Of a stretch of DNA of 64,000 bases, positions 12,685 to 25,628 are shown one piece after another. Source of the DNA: Nicotiana tabacum (lineage: Eukaryota; Streptophyta; Magnoliopsida; Solanales; Solanaceae). Under the pieces are notes generated by a model. The model was not told the DNA's origin and ran no database searches. It worked only from the letters and a program-made list of their open reading frames with translations. Every line of letters begins with the position of its first letter. The stretch's first letter is position 1. The translations under genes and the position numbers were made by a program. The stretch covers positions 70,486,153 to 70,550,152 of the forward strand of contig NC_134081.1 in NCBI RefSeq assembly GCF_000715075.1. Reading direction: 5' to 3'.

Positions 12685-13704
12685 ATGACTCATGATATTT
12701 TTCAGATGAGTAATCCTCGAGTTCAAAACAACGAGGAGGGAATGACCGCTCCATTGAATCTGGGGGAGATTACACAAGAGTTTGTTGGGAGAATGCATCG
12801 AGCCGTGGAGGGGTTGGAAGAACTTGTTGCTAAGGGAAGTGTCCTTATTCCTACCATTGTCACCGTACCATCGGATCGTGTGGTGAGAGAATCTAAGAAA
12901 CGAAAGAGGGTTGTTGGTGCTAATGAACCAGATTGTGTCATTTGCAAAAAACGACACTTGGGAACATGTTGGATGACCCTTGAAATATGTTATGGCTGTG
13001 GAAAAAGGGGGAACAAGAAGAACAAATGCCCTAGGTTGGGTACACCCATCCCGTTATGTCCGTCATGCGGGGAGGAACATTTGGTGTCGTGTTGTGAGTA
13101 TGCTCAGCAGCGCGTTAGAGGTGGTATCTTTGGGCAATTCCAAAGGCCCACACAGAAATCCGGTGCTGGAATTGTTAATCCCACATTGGAAGCTTGGAGG
13201 AAGGATAAGGGGTATGCTTATGATGTATGCAAAAAGGGTAAATATCAGGTCAGTGAGACGAGTCAGTTCAGCGGACCTCATCCCCATTGTGTGAAGTGTG
13301 GGAGATGCCATCTGGGAGTGTGTCATTATGGTATAAAGGTATGCTACAAGTGTGGTATGACGGGCCACTTTCAAAGAGATTGTTATTTGTCTCTCCAGAG
13401 CATGGGCAAGGGTATGGCACATCTAGCCAGTTCTGTAACTACTACATCCACAATGCCTCCCCCAGCTAGATGCACTATAACGCCTGCAGGGCGTGGAACA
13501 GCTAGGGGTGGTATTCAGATCTCGGGAGGGCCCAACAGGTCTTATGCTATGAGGAGACGTCAAAAGTTTGAGGCTTCTCCAGATGTGGTTACAGGTATAT
13601 TGACTATCCAATCTCATGATGTGTATGCTCTTATTGATCTCGCTTCCACTTTGTCATATGTCACCTCTTATGTTACTATGGAAGTTGGGATAGAACCGAA
13701 ATAA
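12685..13704 (+). CDS. Gag-protease protein, truncated, multiple zinc knuckles
   Basis: This 339-residue frame encodes the nucleocapsid part of a chromovirus-like Gag fused to the start of an aspartic protease. Residues 220-233 form a canonical CX2CX4HX4C knuckle. Residues 102-115 form the same spacing with Asn110 in place of His, and C84/C87 and C125/C128 add further CX2C pairs. The CX2C-x-CX2C module is thus partly duplicated. The usual upstream capsid (Retrotrans_gag) domain is missing. Residues 301-339 resemble the protease start, but the active-site triad reads D318-L-A instead of D-T/S/P-G. A TAA stop follows residue 339, and the same frame continues with protease-like LYESFSVST. It lies 190 bp after the primer site. 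The protein may be packaged in trans, which is inference. Confidence 0.75.
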   Translation: MTHDIFQMSNPRVQNNEEGMTAPLNLGEITQEFVGRMHRAVEGLEELVAKGSVLIPTIVTVPSDRVVRESKKRKRVVGANEPDCVICKKRHLGTCWMTLEICYGCGKRGNKKNKCPRLGTPIPLCPSCGEEHLVSCCEYAQQRVRGGIFGQFQRPTQKSGAGIVNPTLEAWRKDKGYAYDVCKKGKYQVSETSQFSGPHPHCVKCGRCHLGVCHYGIKVCYKCGMTGHFQRDCYLSLQSMGKGMAHLASSVTTTSTMPPPARCTITPAGRGTARGGIQISGGPNRSYAMRRRQKFEASPDVVTGILTIQSHDVYALIDLASTLSYVTSYVTMEVGIEPK

Positions 13705-15345
13705 CTTTATGAGTCGTTCTCTGTATCTACTCTAAGAACGAGGCATAGTATTCGTGAAGCCTCTTTATCACAATTTCTTATATTTACAACCTCTTGAGAA
13801 ATTGAGTTTTATAATGGGTTCCTTGAATTGCGTTATAACCCTAGGTTAATACTTCCCACTGCTTCCCTAAATTCTCAACAAGGGACAATACCTGATGAAT
13901 TTTGTACAGAACCTTTGATTCAAATGGATAACATCTGCTCATTTGTGCCTATACATGCATCACCATAATATTTACCTATGCGGTATCATATCCAATGGAA
14001 AACAGCCTAGTGTTGAGATCCTTCTTCAGTCACTATTTTCCTTTCCGGTATATGTGACTTCTATGGTTGGAACAATTATTCTACTCCTTTATGAATAGTA
14101 TCATGAATCCTTTTCATTGTCTAGTAACATGAGAGTATATCTTAGCACCTATCATGTGCGTACATGCTAATTGAAAGGGGCCACTTATCCGCATAAAGTT
14201 TCTGAGCAACTTGAGATTTATCACAAATTCATCACAGGGAGGTCTTGTTATTTACCTATCTCAGTATGACTTTCATGTCCACCTAGATCATGCTTCAGTG
14301 AGTAACTCACCTTGTTTCCAGTATTGTGGTTGCCCGTGAATTGGCCTGAAATGGAAACTTGAGAGTTGTTATGGCAAAAACAAGCCTAGCTCACGGCAAA
14401 GTGTTCATTCTCTCTAACTAATACATGATTTCATCCAATATTAAGATGTCCTAGTTACATGATTCCACTTGTGTGAGATTGAAAGTTGAACAGCCTTATG
14501 ATGAGCATATTGAATTGAAAGACAAACTCGTCGTATCTCTAGTCCTATCACATAGGATCAAATATTGGCAAAGGTTAAGCTGTGAAAATGATAATAATCT
14601 CACAAGTGTTCAACTTCTTTTCATCCTCGTAAGCTTGTGGCATAGATTCCTTGTGCTAGTTACTGTTAAGAGTGTAATGCAACTTTATATATCTTTAAAC
14701 CCATATCATATTTAGGGTGCTAGAATATTCTCATTTCGAGTTAAACTGATTTTCCCTACATTCCAAGAGCCGACTGGTGTCACATAAATGTTATCTCTCT
14801 TAGAGGCCTACTATTGCCAAATAAGGCACATAAGGAATGAAACAATTGTCGTTGTCCTTTTTCCTGGCTCATAGTATTCCAAGAATAACTGACGCTAATG
14901 TCTTTATCCTCCAGACCATTCCTCCCATATGTCACATGTCAAAAATGACTCATTTATTTAAATCTCCTAATCATGAACCTGACCCCTACATTATCTATGC
15001 CTACTAGGTAACTCTATGACTCGTTTGTTGAACCGATGGTGTCACCACAACGAATCACCATGTCAGCGCTATTGGTAGTGACCTTCATGTCTCTTAGAAT
15101 ATAACCTCCTGAAATGTCGTGCTCAGCACGTTGATGGATTCTTGAATATTTCCAGCGAACCTCGAACCTTGTTGTTCCTGTTTGTAGCAAATCTATTGAG
15201 TATTGTAGGTTCAGGCATGTCAAACAAGAAGCATCATCTCATGATCAAATATATGGGATAGGAAATTTTATGGTCATAGTCAAGCTATCACATCTTAGAG
15301 AAGTTGTTGGAGGTTGCCAAAGGTTTAGTTTGGGTGTTCGTCGTG
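13705..15345 (+). other. Internal spacer without recognisable pol
   Basis: After about 40 protease-like codons past the TAA, no reverse transcriptase, RNase H or integrase motif is readable in any frame. The longest frames are under 80 codons and unrecognised. Either pol was replaced by unrelated DNA or it decayed beyond recognition. Confidence 0.5.
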
Positions 15346-16074
15346 GAGATTTAGAGTTGAAGAAAGTGAATGGGTTATTCTCAATATTTTCTGCATGAGG
15401 GTGCTATGTGAATTGTTAATAAAGGTAAAGTATGTGAAGTCATATTAGGCCTTATGGAATTTTGAAAGGAAATAGGCTAAACTATGAGTATGATGTTTCC
15501 CTATTATTGTTCTCCGTGTACCCGATGTTTCATTTGTCTATGTCTAATAAGGTGAAGATAAGGGATAATGGGATTGTGAGGAGCAACTATTTGCTATCCT
15601 TGTTAGAAATATCCGGGAGTTGAGATTGTCTCGGTTAATGTGCGAAGTCTGTAAGTCGAGGAGACCACATGGAGGGGCAAAAGTGTTAAGGAAATAAAAT
15701 GTTCCCACTTGAGTGTATAGTTAAATGATTGTGATTTGAAAGGTACTTCTATGTGTTATTATTTAAATATGTGCAGCTCGTGTCCAGATACCACTCTTGA
15801 TAGTATAATGCCTGTAATGATGAGATTAGTGATGTTGTTATATATGGTGATGTTTTGTCAAGTTATGGATGTGTTGTTAGGAATTGTTTTGGTGTTACTC
15901 TGGCAGGTGGATAGGCCAGTTTCAGGGCAGACTCTGGGGAAATTTTTGGAAATTTAGGGAGTTAGCAAAATTTTGAAACTACTGGTGTGTGTGAACCAAC
16001 AGTTGAACCACAATGAATGCTAATGACGGATTTTGACCCTCATTCGAGGACGAATGATCCTAAGCGGGGGAGAA
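15346..16074 (+). other. 3' internal region and polypurine tract
   Basis: This is the second copy of the block at 9073-9807. It ends cgaatgatcctaagcggggg agaa, with the purine run 16065-16074 acting as polypurine tract before the LTR at 16075. Confidence 0.75.
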
Positions 16075-18669
16075 TGTAACACCCCGGGAAATTTTGAAGT
16101 ATTTCAGTGCAAAGCGTCGTAAATTTCGCAAGTGAATTTAAGGTTTCGTGGTGCCGGAATAGGCTTACGTGTTTGAGGGTGGTATAAGATCTTCACGACG
16201 AGCTTGCGAGCCGCGGTTCAGAATTTTTTGGTTGAACAATGCACCGAAAAGTAAAGAAAAATGTTTCGCAGAAGAACGCATTTCTGCGGCCCATTATGCG
16301 GCCGCATAATCACTCTGCGAACTGCATAATGACCGAAGAGTGAAGTAGTAAGTTTGGCCAACTTGAGGTCAGTTTTGCGGTAATTATGCGACCGCATAAT
16401 CAATTTGTGGACCGTATATCGATCGCATAACTCCTCTTGGGGTTTTGCGGAGGGAGTTCTGTGGTGCATTTTGCGACCGCAGAACGAGTATGCGGACCGC
16501 ATACTGGTCGCATACCTGGGACGTAAGTTCAGGCCCCTGAGGGCCATTTCTGCGGTCACTTTGCGGACCGCATAACCGTTATGTGGTCGCATATGCGACC
16601 GCAGACCTGTGTCGGGGCACCATTTTTCTTAATTTAAAACCCGACCCCCATTCCGTTAAAACACCCCTTTAGTCCATTTTTGAAGCTCATTTCTCATATT
16701 TTTAGTGTGAGAGAGAGAGGGTTCTAGAGGGAGGGCCTAAGTTTCATCAGTTGATCTTCAACCATCACTCAAAGCCTTGTAAATATTCAAGTAGAGCATC
16801 AAAATTCTTCACACTAAAAGGTAAGGCTTCATCACCCCAGCTCTTAATTTCAAACATAGCTATAATGGGGTATTTTTGTGATACTTCATGGGTATGAGGG
16901 TGGTTCATCTTGCATGCATGTGATAAAGAGTTTGGGAAAAATAAAAAGTGAACTAGAACCATGAATGTTTTCCTAATTTTGGGTTCAATTTGTATATTGC
17001 TAAAATAGATTGAGGTTGCTAAGGGTTCCGGATAATTGTAGAGTCTAAAGAAGCGCGATTGAGGTATGTTGGCTAAACTTTCTCTCATTGGAATTGAATT
17101 CCATAATGTTTCTGTAAGTTTCAAAGTATGGGTTACATATTAAAAGGTTATAGCTTTGAGTCTGTTTCAATGAAATATAGAATTGTCTAAAAGCTTTTAC
17201 ACTAAATTCATGCCCATTAGTGGCTGCTTTAACTAATGCTTTGATTTATAAATATATCTAGTGTGATTCGAGTTCTATATACTCATGTGTTGAAATTGTA
17301 CATTGTCATTTATGGGGAAGAGTATTGCAAGAGTAAATGGTATACTGACTGTTTATGATTTTTCATGTGTGTTTCTATTGTTGGTTGGTATGTCTCATTC
17401 TTTGGGAAGAAACCATTTGTGTTTGAAGTTTCCATTTCAAATGGATTTGAAGTATATGATTTCTAAAATATCCTATATGTTGATACTTGATGGTGATCTT
17501 TGAAATTGAAAGAGGTGAAAGTGTGGAATATGAAATACGGCTACCGTGCCAGGAATAAAGAATCTTGTGAATGGCCTAATGAGTCAAGGAAATATTGTCG
17601 TTGTGAATGACTGAAAATACTAATGAGAATTCATACAATGTAAAAGATGTTGAGGTGAGTACAATTGTATTTATGATATTTCTGTTTTGCAAATCAAATC
17701 TTAGCAATACCGAGGAAGGGTGGGTCATAAGGCCCACACCTGAAACTACACGTGCCGATGTAGGGGTGGATTGTGATATTATTCCCCTTAATTGAGATGA
17801 AACTGGAACCTTTGTGGATTGAAAAGTCAACCCGCACGGCATATGTGGAACCTTGGTAACAACTTTCTTTTGCATCACATGTCAAACGACATTGTTCGTG
17901 GGGAGATGGACTAGCCGATCTGGCGTGATCGGACTCCGTGCTAACAAAGATGGTGGTATATCGGTGCTAATGTTCTCCCAACCAAAATTATATATGAAGT
18001 TTTTATTTTGAAAATTATTATATTTTAACTGGACGTTTGGATATTGTTGATTGTGACTTGCTGTTTCTATATGTTGCCTTTTCTTATATGGGCATTCTAT
18101 TTTGAAAGAGGATTATTAGCTATACATACTAGTGCTATTCGACAGTACTAACATCCCTTTTGCCGGGGGCGCTGCATCTTTAATGGATGCAGGTGGTTCT
18201 ACAGCAAGCGGCATTGATCATTGATAGCAGTGCACTCTTTTCAGCTGATTTGGTGAGCCTCACTTCATTTCGAGGTCATGTATCTTTTGTTTCCCATGTA
18301 CAGTGTTTTGAGGTATAGCCGAGGCCTTGTTGCCGGCATTTCCATATTACTCTTCTATTGTACCTAGAGATTCCGTAGACAGGTTGTGGATTATGGTTGA
18401 TGTTGGGAATTGAACTAGAAATGTTGGTACTTGAAAATTATGTTTTTCATTAATTCTGTAAACTCGTAATGTTTTGGAAATTATGAATGAAGCTGCTAAT
18501 GGGAATAAAAAAAGGAAGTTGTTAATAAAATATTCTCAGTGATTGATTAATGGAGTACATCTCCTCTTTGTTCATGGATGAGTTTGGGTAGAAGGAAGTC
18601 TAATAGGCTTGCTTGGCCGGGTTCTCTCGGTTGAGCGCCGGTCGTGCTCCTTGAGTTTAGGGCGTGACA
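16075..18669 (+). repeat. Third (3') LTR of gag-only element
   Basis: It runs from tgtaacacccc to agggcgtgaca, 2595 bp, and is clearly the partner of 9808-12490. Differences from that LTR are numerous single bases plus deletions, so the insertion is not recent. It is followed by ggtac, half of the target-site duplication. Confidence 0.85.
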
Positions 18670-18689
18670 GGTACTGGCTGCCAAGCCTT

Positions 18690-18965
18690 AGCGTTCACGA
18701 GACCCAGCTCGCGTTCGCGATGTTCACTCCCCTCTGGACTTCGCGTTCGCGAGGAATGGCTCGCGTTCGCGCTGAAGGAACTACCAACCCCCTCCCCCCA
18801 GGTCCTCACATGCTTCGGGTTTGCGTTGAGCCGGTCGGGTTTGCGAAGGGTAAATCCCCCATCTCTTCGCGTTCACGACCAGGCCTTCACATTCGCGAAG
18901 AAGAAGTCTCAGCCTCATCAGATTACTCTTCGCGTTCGCGAGAGGACCTTCGCGAACGCGAAGAA
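18690..18965. repeat. GC-dyad cluster, word CGCGTTCGCG
   Basis: This is the continuation of LTR N after the nested element, and 8975-9008 is the other half. Words such as tcgcgttcgcgat, ttcgcgttcgcgag and cgcgaacgcgaag occur repeatedly. An apparent 173-codon frame here is only a consequence of CpG-rich repeats. Confidence 0.75.
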
Positions 18966-21900
18966 GGATATGACAGACATCAGAATCTGCAGAAACTAGA
19001 TTTTTCCAAGTCCAAAACATCTCGTGGCCTATCCGAAACTCACCCGAGCCCTCGGGGCTCCAAACCAAACATGCACACAAGTCCAAAAATATCATACGAA
19101 CTTGCTCGCGTGATCAAATCGCCAAAATAACACCTAGAACTCTAAATTTAGCAACAAATCAAATGAAATTCTCAAGAACACTTTAAAACTTCTAATTTCT
19201 CAACTGGACGTCCGAATCACGTCAAATCAACTCCATTTCTCACCAAATTTCACAGACATGTCTTAAATATCATAAAGAACCTGTACCGGGATCCGGAACT
19301 AAAATACAGACCCGATACTAACAATGCCAAATATCAATCAATTCTTAAAAATAAATAATTTCCAAACTTTTAATTTCCATCAAAAATTCATAACTCAAGC
19401 TAGGGATCTCCAAATTCGATTCCGGGCATACGCCCAGGTCCCATAATTCGATACGGACCTACCGAGACTGTCAAAGCATAGATCCGGGCCCGTTTATCAA
19501 AAATATTGACCGAAGTCAACTAAAATCAACTTTTAAGGCAAAAATTCTTATTTTCATTAGTTTTCAACATAAAAGCTTTCCGAAAACCTGCCATGACTGC
19601 GCACGCAAATCGAGGAGGGAAAAAATGAGATTTTTATGGATTAAGAGCGCAGATTCGAGTTCTAAAATATAAGATGACCTTTTGGGTCATCACATAAATA
19701 AAAGCAAGTACCTCCTCTCAAGGCAGCAGTCACTCAACTCATCTCATCAGCTCATACTCTCGACTCTCAGCTGTCACGACCCAAAATCTAACTAGTCGTG
19801 ATGGTACCTAACCCAACCCGTTAGGTAAGCCAACTATTCACTATCCAATTCCAATGCAATTTAACAAGACAATTATTAAATAAAATATATGAAACCATTA
19901 CATTTTCCCAAGAACTGGTAGTACAAATCATGAGTTTCTAAGAATAGAGTTTACAAAGCGGAAATGAAATAAACACATAGTCTGTTTGAATAGTACATAA
20001 ACATAGCTTTTATAAATCTAAGGCTACCATGAACAAGAAGCAGTTACAACAGGAACGCAGGTACATCTTCAAATCCCGCAGCCATCGAGCACAGCAACAA
20101 TGACAACCAACATCTGCACGCAATGTGCAGAAGTGTAGTATCAGTACAACCGACCCCATGTACTGAGTAAGTAACAAACCTAGCCTTATGTTGAAAGTAG
20201 TGACGAGCTTCCACCAAAGTCGGGTCCAAAACCAATAGTCCACAACAGTCCATAACAACGTAAAATAAATAATACCAGAAGTAACCCGAAAATAAAATGC
20301 TCAGCTAAATCACGATTTAAAAAATAGTTCTTCCTTTCAAGTACATCAGTGAAAACCCAAATCGTTTACCGAAGTTGCTAAAAGTATGAATAAGTTTGAA
20401 AACAATAATTTTTCAAAAATCTTTTCCAAAATAAGTAAGATGTTTTATTTCCTTTCCAGATAACCAGTGTAAAACAAATGCATCACAATGCCCATCTGTC
20501 AAAGTGTGTGAGAAATCATGAATGACGTGATGTTGTACAACATGAGAAACATACATCTATATGCATGTATGTCATGTGTGCATGCCAATGCGATGCAATT
20601 CAGTGATAAAATCATAAACAGCCCATTGGGCAGACCTCACAATCACCCGTAAACAGTCATTCGGGCATAGCTCACAATCTCTCATACCTCCCAGTCACTC
20701 AGCACTCGGCACTCGCACTCAGTAGGTACCTGCGCTCACTGGGGGTGTGTACAGACTCCGGAGGGGCTCCTTCAGCCCAAGCACTATATCAAGCCAAATC
20801 ATGGCATAAATCACTCAGGCCCTCGGCCTATATCAAACATGTTGCGGCGTGCAACCCGATCCCAAAAATATCCTCACAAATCAGGCCCTCGGCCTCCTTC
20901 AGTCATCAATCTCTCCAGTCTCTCTCTCATAGGCTCACAATGTCATGAGAATAGCCCAAAATGATGATATGATGTATCAATGAATAACAATAGAGACTAA
21001 TATATGATATGTAATGAAATGAATATGACTGAGTATGAATTTTTAATTTAAAACAAATAATTCACAACAATATGACCTATGTGGGTCCCAAAATACTGGC
21101 ACATACTCTCAACATAATTTTTAATATGCTTTTCAGCTCAATTTCTTTGACACATAAAACTGCATGGAGAATGCCGAGATTATTTAACTACGAAATTTCA
21201 CAGAAATAATTATGTCACAATTTCTATAGTGCATGCCCACACGCCCGTCACCTAGCATGTGCTTCACCTCCCAACAATTCACATAATACATATATTCAGG
21301 GTTCATACCCTCAGCTCCAAGATTAGAAGAGTTACTTACCTCGAACAAGCCAAATCCAATGCCGAGCAAGCTAAACAATGCTCCAGAACTCTCATTATAC
21401 GCGTATCCACTTCCAAACAGCTCGAATCTAGTTACAATTAATTTGATTCAGTCCACAAAAATTATAGGAATTTATACCATATCAAAATACTAATATTTTC
21501 CACAAAATCCGAAATTACGCCCCAAATATCGTCCGCGGAGCCCACGTCTCGAAATCTGACGAAACTCACAAAATACGATAACCCATCCAATTACAAGTTC
21601 AACCATACTAATTTCACTCAAATCCGACTCCAAATCGGTATTCAAACTTGAAAAATTTGTTTTGTGATATTATAGAAATTTCCTTCTATTTCTCTTGAAG
21701 ATTCAATAATCTTACACCAAAAATAAGATTAATTCATGAAATATAACCACAAGGGAGTCAAGAACACTTACCCCAAGTTGTGTAAAAAAATGTCTCTCCA
21801 AAATCACCCAAACCATGCTCCAAAATCCGAAAATGGGTGAAAAATGTCGAACCCTCGAACTTAAAGGATTCTGCCCAGTCGATCCGCACCTGCGGACAAG

Positions 21901-22036
21901 ATTTGCGCGCCCGCGCCTCCACTTGTGCGAGCAAACCATCGCATTTACGGACTTCACTCGCCTGCCCAGTTTCCGCTTCTGCGCGCATCCGTCTGCATCT
22001 ATGCTCACGCAGGTGCGAAATTTTCCCTCTCACCTG

Positions 22037-23720
22037 TGATCGCTGCCAAACCTACACCACTATATAGTAGCAAGGAGTGGTAGATGCAGTTTTACCCGAT
22101 GAGGTCGGGATCGATTTCCACAGGGAGTTAATTTAGTTTGGAGTCGGGTATCTAACTAATCTAGATGTGCGTGTTTTTCCTAATTGCACTTTCAAACATT
22201 ATTGTGATTGATTCTATTCTAATTTTATACTATTGTATGTCAAGTGTAAGCTAAGTAAAATATTTTTGGTGAATGTTTTCAAGTGTTAAAAGGCACTAGG
22301 GTAGTGACTTCCGCCTAGGTGAGTATCTAATGGGTATCAAGAATCTAGGACAAGCTTGTTACGATTGGGGTCGTGATATAACTATCACACATAAGTGCTC
22401 ACTTTATACCTCTCGATAGTTTGACTGACTTTGCCCGATTTGGCTTTCTCAAGCCCAAATGGGTGTTCATACAATCCAAATGAAATTGGCTCAAGTCGGG
22501 TATTACTATCTCTAGGTTTAACCCTTTAATCAGGGCTATCAATCTCTTGAGTTCACCCCAATTCTTTATTAGCCTAATTTTTCTAGACTTAGTCTCTCTT
22601 TCTCAAGAAGAGCCTAAGTCATAAAGGCATGAATCAATATTTGCAACCACTAATTCTACAGTTTTAGCATGAATTAGGCTAAATATCACTAACCCATAAA
22701 CAATTAAGCCCTAAAATTCAAGACCAATTAAATACCCACACTAGGATTGGGTCACAACCCTAGCTAATGGGTCTAGCTACTCATAATAATGATAGAAATC
22801 AAAGATGGAGATGTAATATAAGCCATAAAAGTCAAATACAAGAACAAAATCTAAAGATAGAAGCTAAAACTACTCTAAAATTACTCAAAATGGTAAAGTA
22901 CGGTTGTTCACGAGCTCCCTAATACAGAACTTGACCTAAAAATGTGAAAAAGATCTATTAATACACAGCTGAATTTTTTGGACAAAAATACCCCTACGTA
23001 GGTTTCGCTGACAGCGTAAAAATGGGCGCCTCAATGCTTGGACTTTCGCGTCCGCACAACAACGAGCGCGGACCGCATTTCTTCAAATCTGGGCTTAGAC
23101 TGGACTAGGTTTCGCGAATAGCATAAATACATTCGTGTCCGCGTTAGCTTCAATCGCGGCCGCGTATTATGTTCGCGGACTGCATTCCTCAGTTAGGTTT
23201 CACTTGCCAAGTCTTTGGACCTTTTATCATGCTACCAAAGTAATTTCCACCGCGTCCGCGTCTGGAAACTTCGCGGCCGCATAATTTAGATGCGGGCCGC
23301 GTTCTTTGTTTGAGCCAAGATTTCAAGGCCTCTGAACCTCAATCCTTGCTGTCAGCGTAATTTCCCTCGCGGCCGCGCCACTAGTTTCACCGTAGCGCTT
23401 TTGTAGCGCGGTCAGCGGTGGTATTTTCTCTAGATTGCAGCTTCTCTGAACCTCTATCTCGCCGACCGCGGAATATTATCCGCCTCAGCGGTGAACCCTA
23501 CACGGCCACGCTTTACCATCGCGGTCCGCGGTTCAGTTTCAGCCTTTGGCGTGTGCAAGTTTGACTCCTTCATGAGCTTATTTTGGCTTCTTTGCCTCAT
23601 TTTTTATCAAACCCTGTAAGCAAGCACATTATGTTAGTTTTCGGGACTACCTTTAGCATTTTTCTTACCCAAAACCTAAGCAAAAGAGAGCAAATAATAG
23701 GCTAAAATCCCTAGCTATCA
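22037..23720 (-). repeat. Athila 3' LTR
   Basis: It runs from tgatcgctgcc to ctagctatca, 1684 bp, and is collinear with 35122-36805. A GC-dyad cluster occupies about 23000-23545, for example gcggccgcgt and cgcggtccgcgg. Confidence 0.92.
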
Positions 23721-23733
23721 ACTCCCCCAAACT
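23721..23733 (-). other. Athila polypurine tract
   Basis: The minus strand reads AAGTTTGGGGGAGT immediately before the 3' LTR. A second purine stretch with the same motif (GTTTGGGGGAG) lies at 24534-24546, possibly an extra tract. Confidence 0.8.
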
Positions 23734-25628
23734 TAAGCTTTTGCTTGTCCTCAAGTAAATAAGGTAATTCCCACCTCCGTAAGAAAAAGAAAGGAAAATC
23801 TCAGTTGTCCTAAGGTGACTTCATCAAACATCAATTGGAACTAACAATTACCCTCAACACAAATGCATTATCAATAACATTATACTATGACCTTTTGAGT
23901 TTCATAGGTCTAATGTGACACAAGAGCATCAAGAGTTGACTCAATTTATCAAGGAACCTCTCTTTCACGTAGGTCGTTGTGGATCCCAGACTCCTTCTCC
24001 TCTACTCTCCATGAGCTCATCTCACCTTATAGAATGTGACACTCAAAATCGGGATTGTAAAGAAGTGCGCTCATCACTCTCAAAAGAATGCTACAAGTCC
24101 GGCTCTAAGTACCATAGGCTTTCCCCTCATGTAAATCCCCACTAATGTAAGCTCACTCAACTTGAAATCCTATAGGGCTTTAGCAGGATATAATAAAGGC
24201 TTTTTGGATCAAGGACGGACCTAATGAACTACGATGGTATCATCTTTCCTTAAGCACTCCATTTTCTCAATTCTGCTCATGCTTTCTTGACTCTTTAAGT
24301 CATTTTCTTCTTCCTTAGGGGAACTAGAGAGACACTTTGTCACTCTTTCTTCTCTATGACGATCATTTTTCTCCTTTTTCTCATCATTCCAAGCCTTTCA
24401 ACATTGTTTTCTTGAATCCTTTCAATCTTTGCTTTTCTTTTGACATGCTTTTTTTTTTATTCTTTTCTTTGCCTTTCCTTTTCATCAATTCCTTTTGTTC
24501 TTTGCATCATTCATCACTTTGAAATTCCTCCTCTCTCCCCCAAACTTATGTTTTTGACTATTGTTCATCATGAATGCTAAGGAAAGATTGGGTGCCAAGA
24601 GAGTGTCATTATCAAACGGATGAATGCTTGTTATGTGGTTATTGAATGAAAAAAGCTTAGGCTCAAAGGGGTTGACTAAGGATATCATAGTGGTAGGCTA
24701 TGGAAGTTTTCAAATTCACATGGAACCAAGGAGAGCCTATAATCACCTCTCAAGTCGAGCTACACTTAGAATTTTGCCTAGAAAAACACTCGAGGCAAGT
24801 TCTAGACTTGTTGGCACGGGACTTGGGCTTGCAATTCAAAACCTCACCTCTCAAGCTACTGGATTGTTAAAGAGAATAGAGTCGAGGGCCCACAACAACC
24901 CTAGCTAATATTGAAGATCACATATGTCCAACAGAAACCACTTGATGATAGTTTTAGTCAACTCAAGATTCTAAAGGTCACAACTAGAGCTAATCTCATC
25001 AACAACTTGTCTCTAACCATGAGGTCGAAGGTAAATGTGCTAGTGCCAAGTGAATAACTTGAGTCACTTTTATTCATTACTACTATATATCAAAACAAAA
25101 AGAAAAACAGACTCAATCCCTTAAGAAGGTTGTCACGCCATCCATCGTTGTGAAGAGCCACCCGGTTCACACAAATTCCACCTTTGGAAAGAACCGTGGC
25201 ATTAAGAAAACCAAAGGCTTATTGATCACGAAAAATTGTAAAAAGAAGCTACAAATTCAAAAAGAAACTACTAAATGAAATAACAAGCTAAGCTATTAAG
25301 GATAATTACAAAAGAAGTTATAAAGTAAAATGCGGAAAGTAAACTGAATATGTACAATAGGGGATTGAAACGAATATACACAAAATGGGGATGAATATAT
25401 ACATGGAATGGTAATTTTATATACATACCAAAAGTAAAAAGTACGAAAATAAAAGTACGATAAGTAGAGAATAAAGAAAAATAGTATCAAAGTTATTACA
25501 GACCAATCATCAAAATCATCATATCAAAATAAGGCCATCCCCCCCACCCCCCAAATAAAAATTAGCATTGTCCTCAATGCTAAAAGCAAGAATAGAATAA
25601 GGGAGGGATAGAGAGTAAAGAGAACTCC
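23734..25628 (-). other. Athila 3' untranslated spacer
   Basis: No coding frame is supported in these 1.9 kb. There is a strongly T-rich stretch at 24330-24530 and an A-rich one at 25230-25500. Long 3' spacers between the third frame and the LTR are usual in Athila. Confidence 0.6.

Larger units (their letters stand above)
9015..18669 (+). mobile_element. Gag-only LTR element (TR-GAG-like), three LTRs, inserted in LTR N
   Basis: The order is LTR stub 9015-9070, 3' internal part 9073-9807, complete LTR 9808-12490, PBS, gag-pro 12685-13704, uncoded spacer, 3' internal part 15346-16074, complete LTR 16075-18669. The outer flanks are ggcac (9010-9014) and ggtac (18670-18674), a 5-bp target-site duplication with one difference. 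No reverse transcriptase, RNase H or integrase is readable, so it would need these from another element. The TR-GAG class name is from known plant families. Confidence 0.8.
7202..19694 (-). mobile_element. Solo LTR 'N', inserted in LTR O
   Basis: It starts tgtcacgaccc at 7202 and ends gggtcatcaca at 19694. It is flanked by TAAAT at 7197-7201 and TAAAT at 19695-19699. Removing the insertion at 9015-18674 leaves about 2.83 kb. Its end (minus TGTGATGACCCAAAAGG) matches the LTR start found in the mosaic fragment at 30834 and resembles 50295, a subfamily distinct from LTRs O and M. Confidence 0.85.

Noticed and set aside
18609..19130. 173-codon frame through the CGCG-rich part of LTR N
   Set aside because: Composed of SR-like translation of repeated GC words; frames of similar length appear on both strands.
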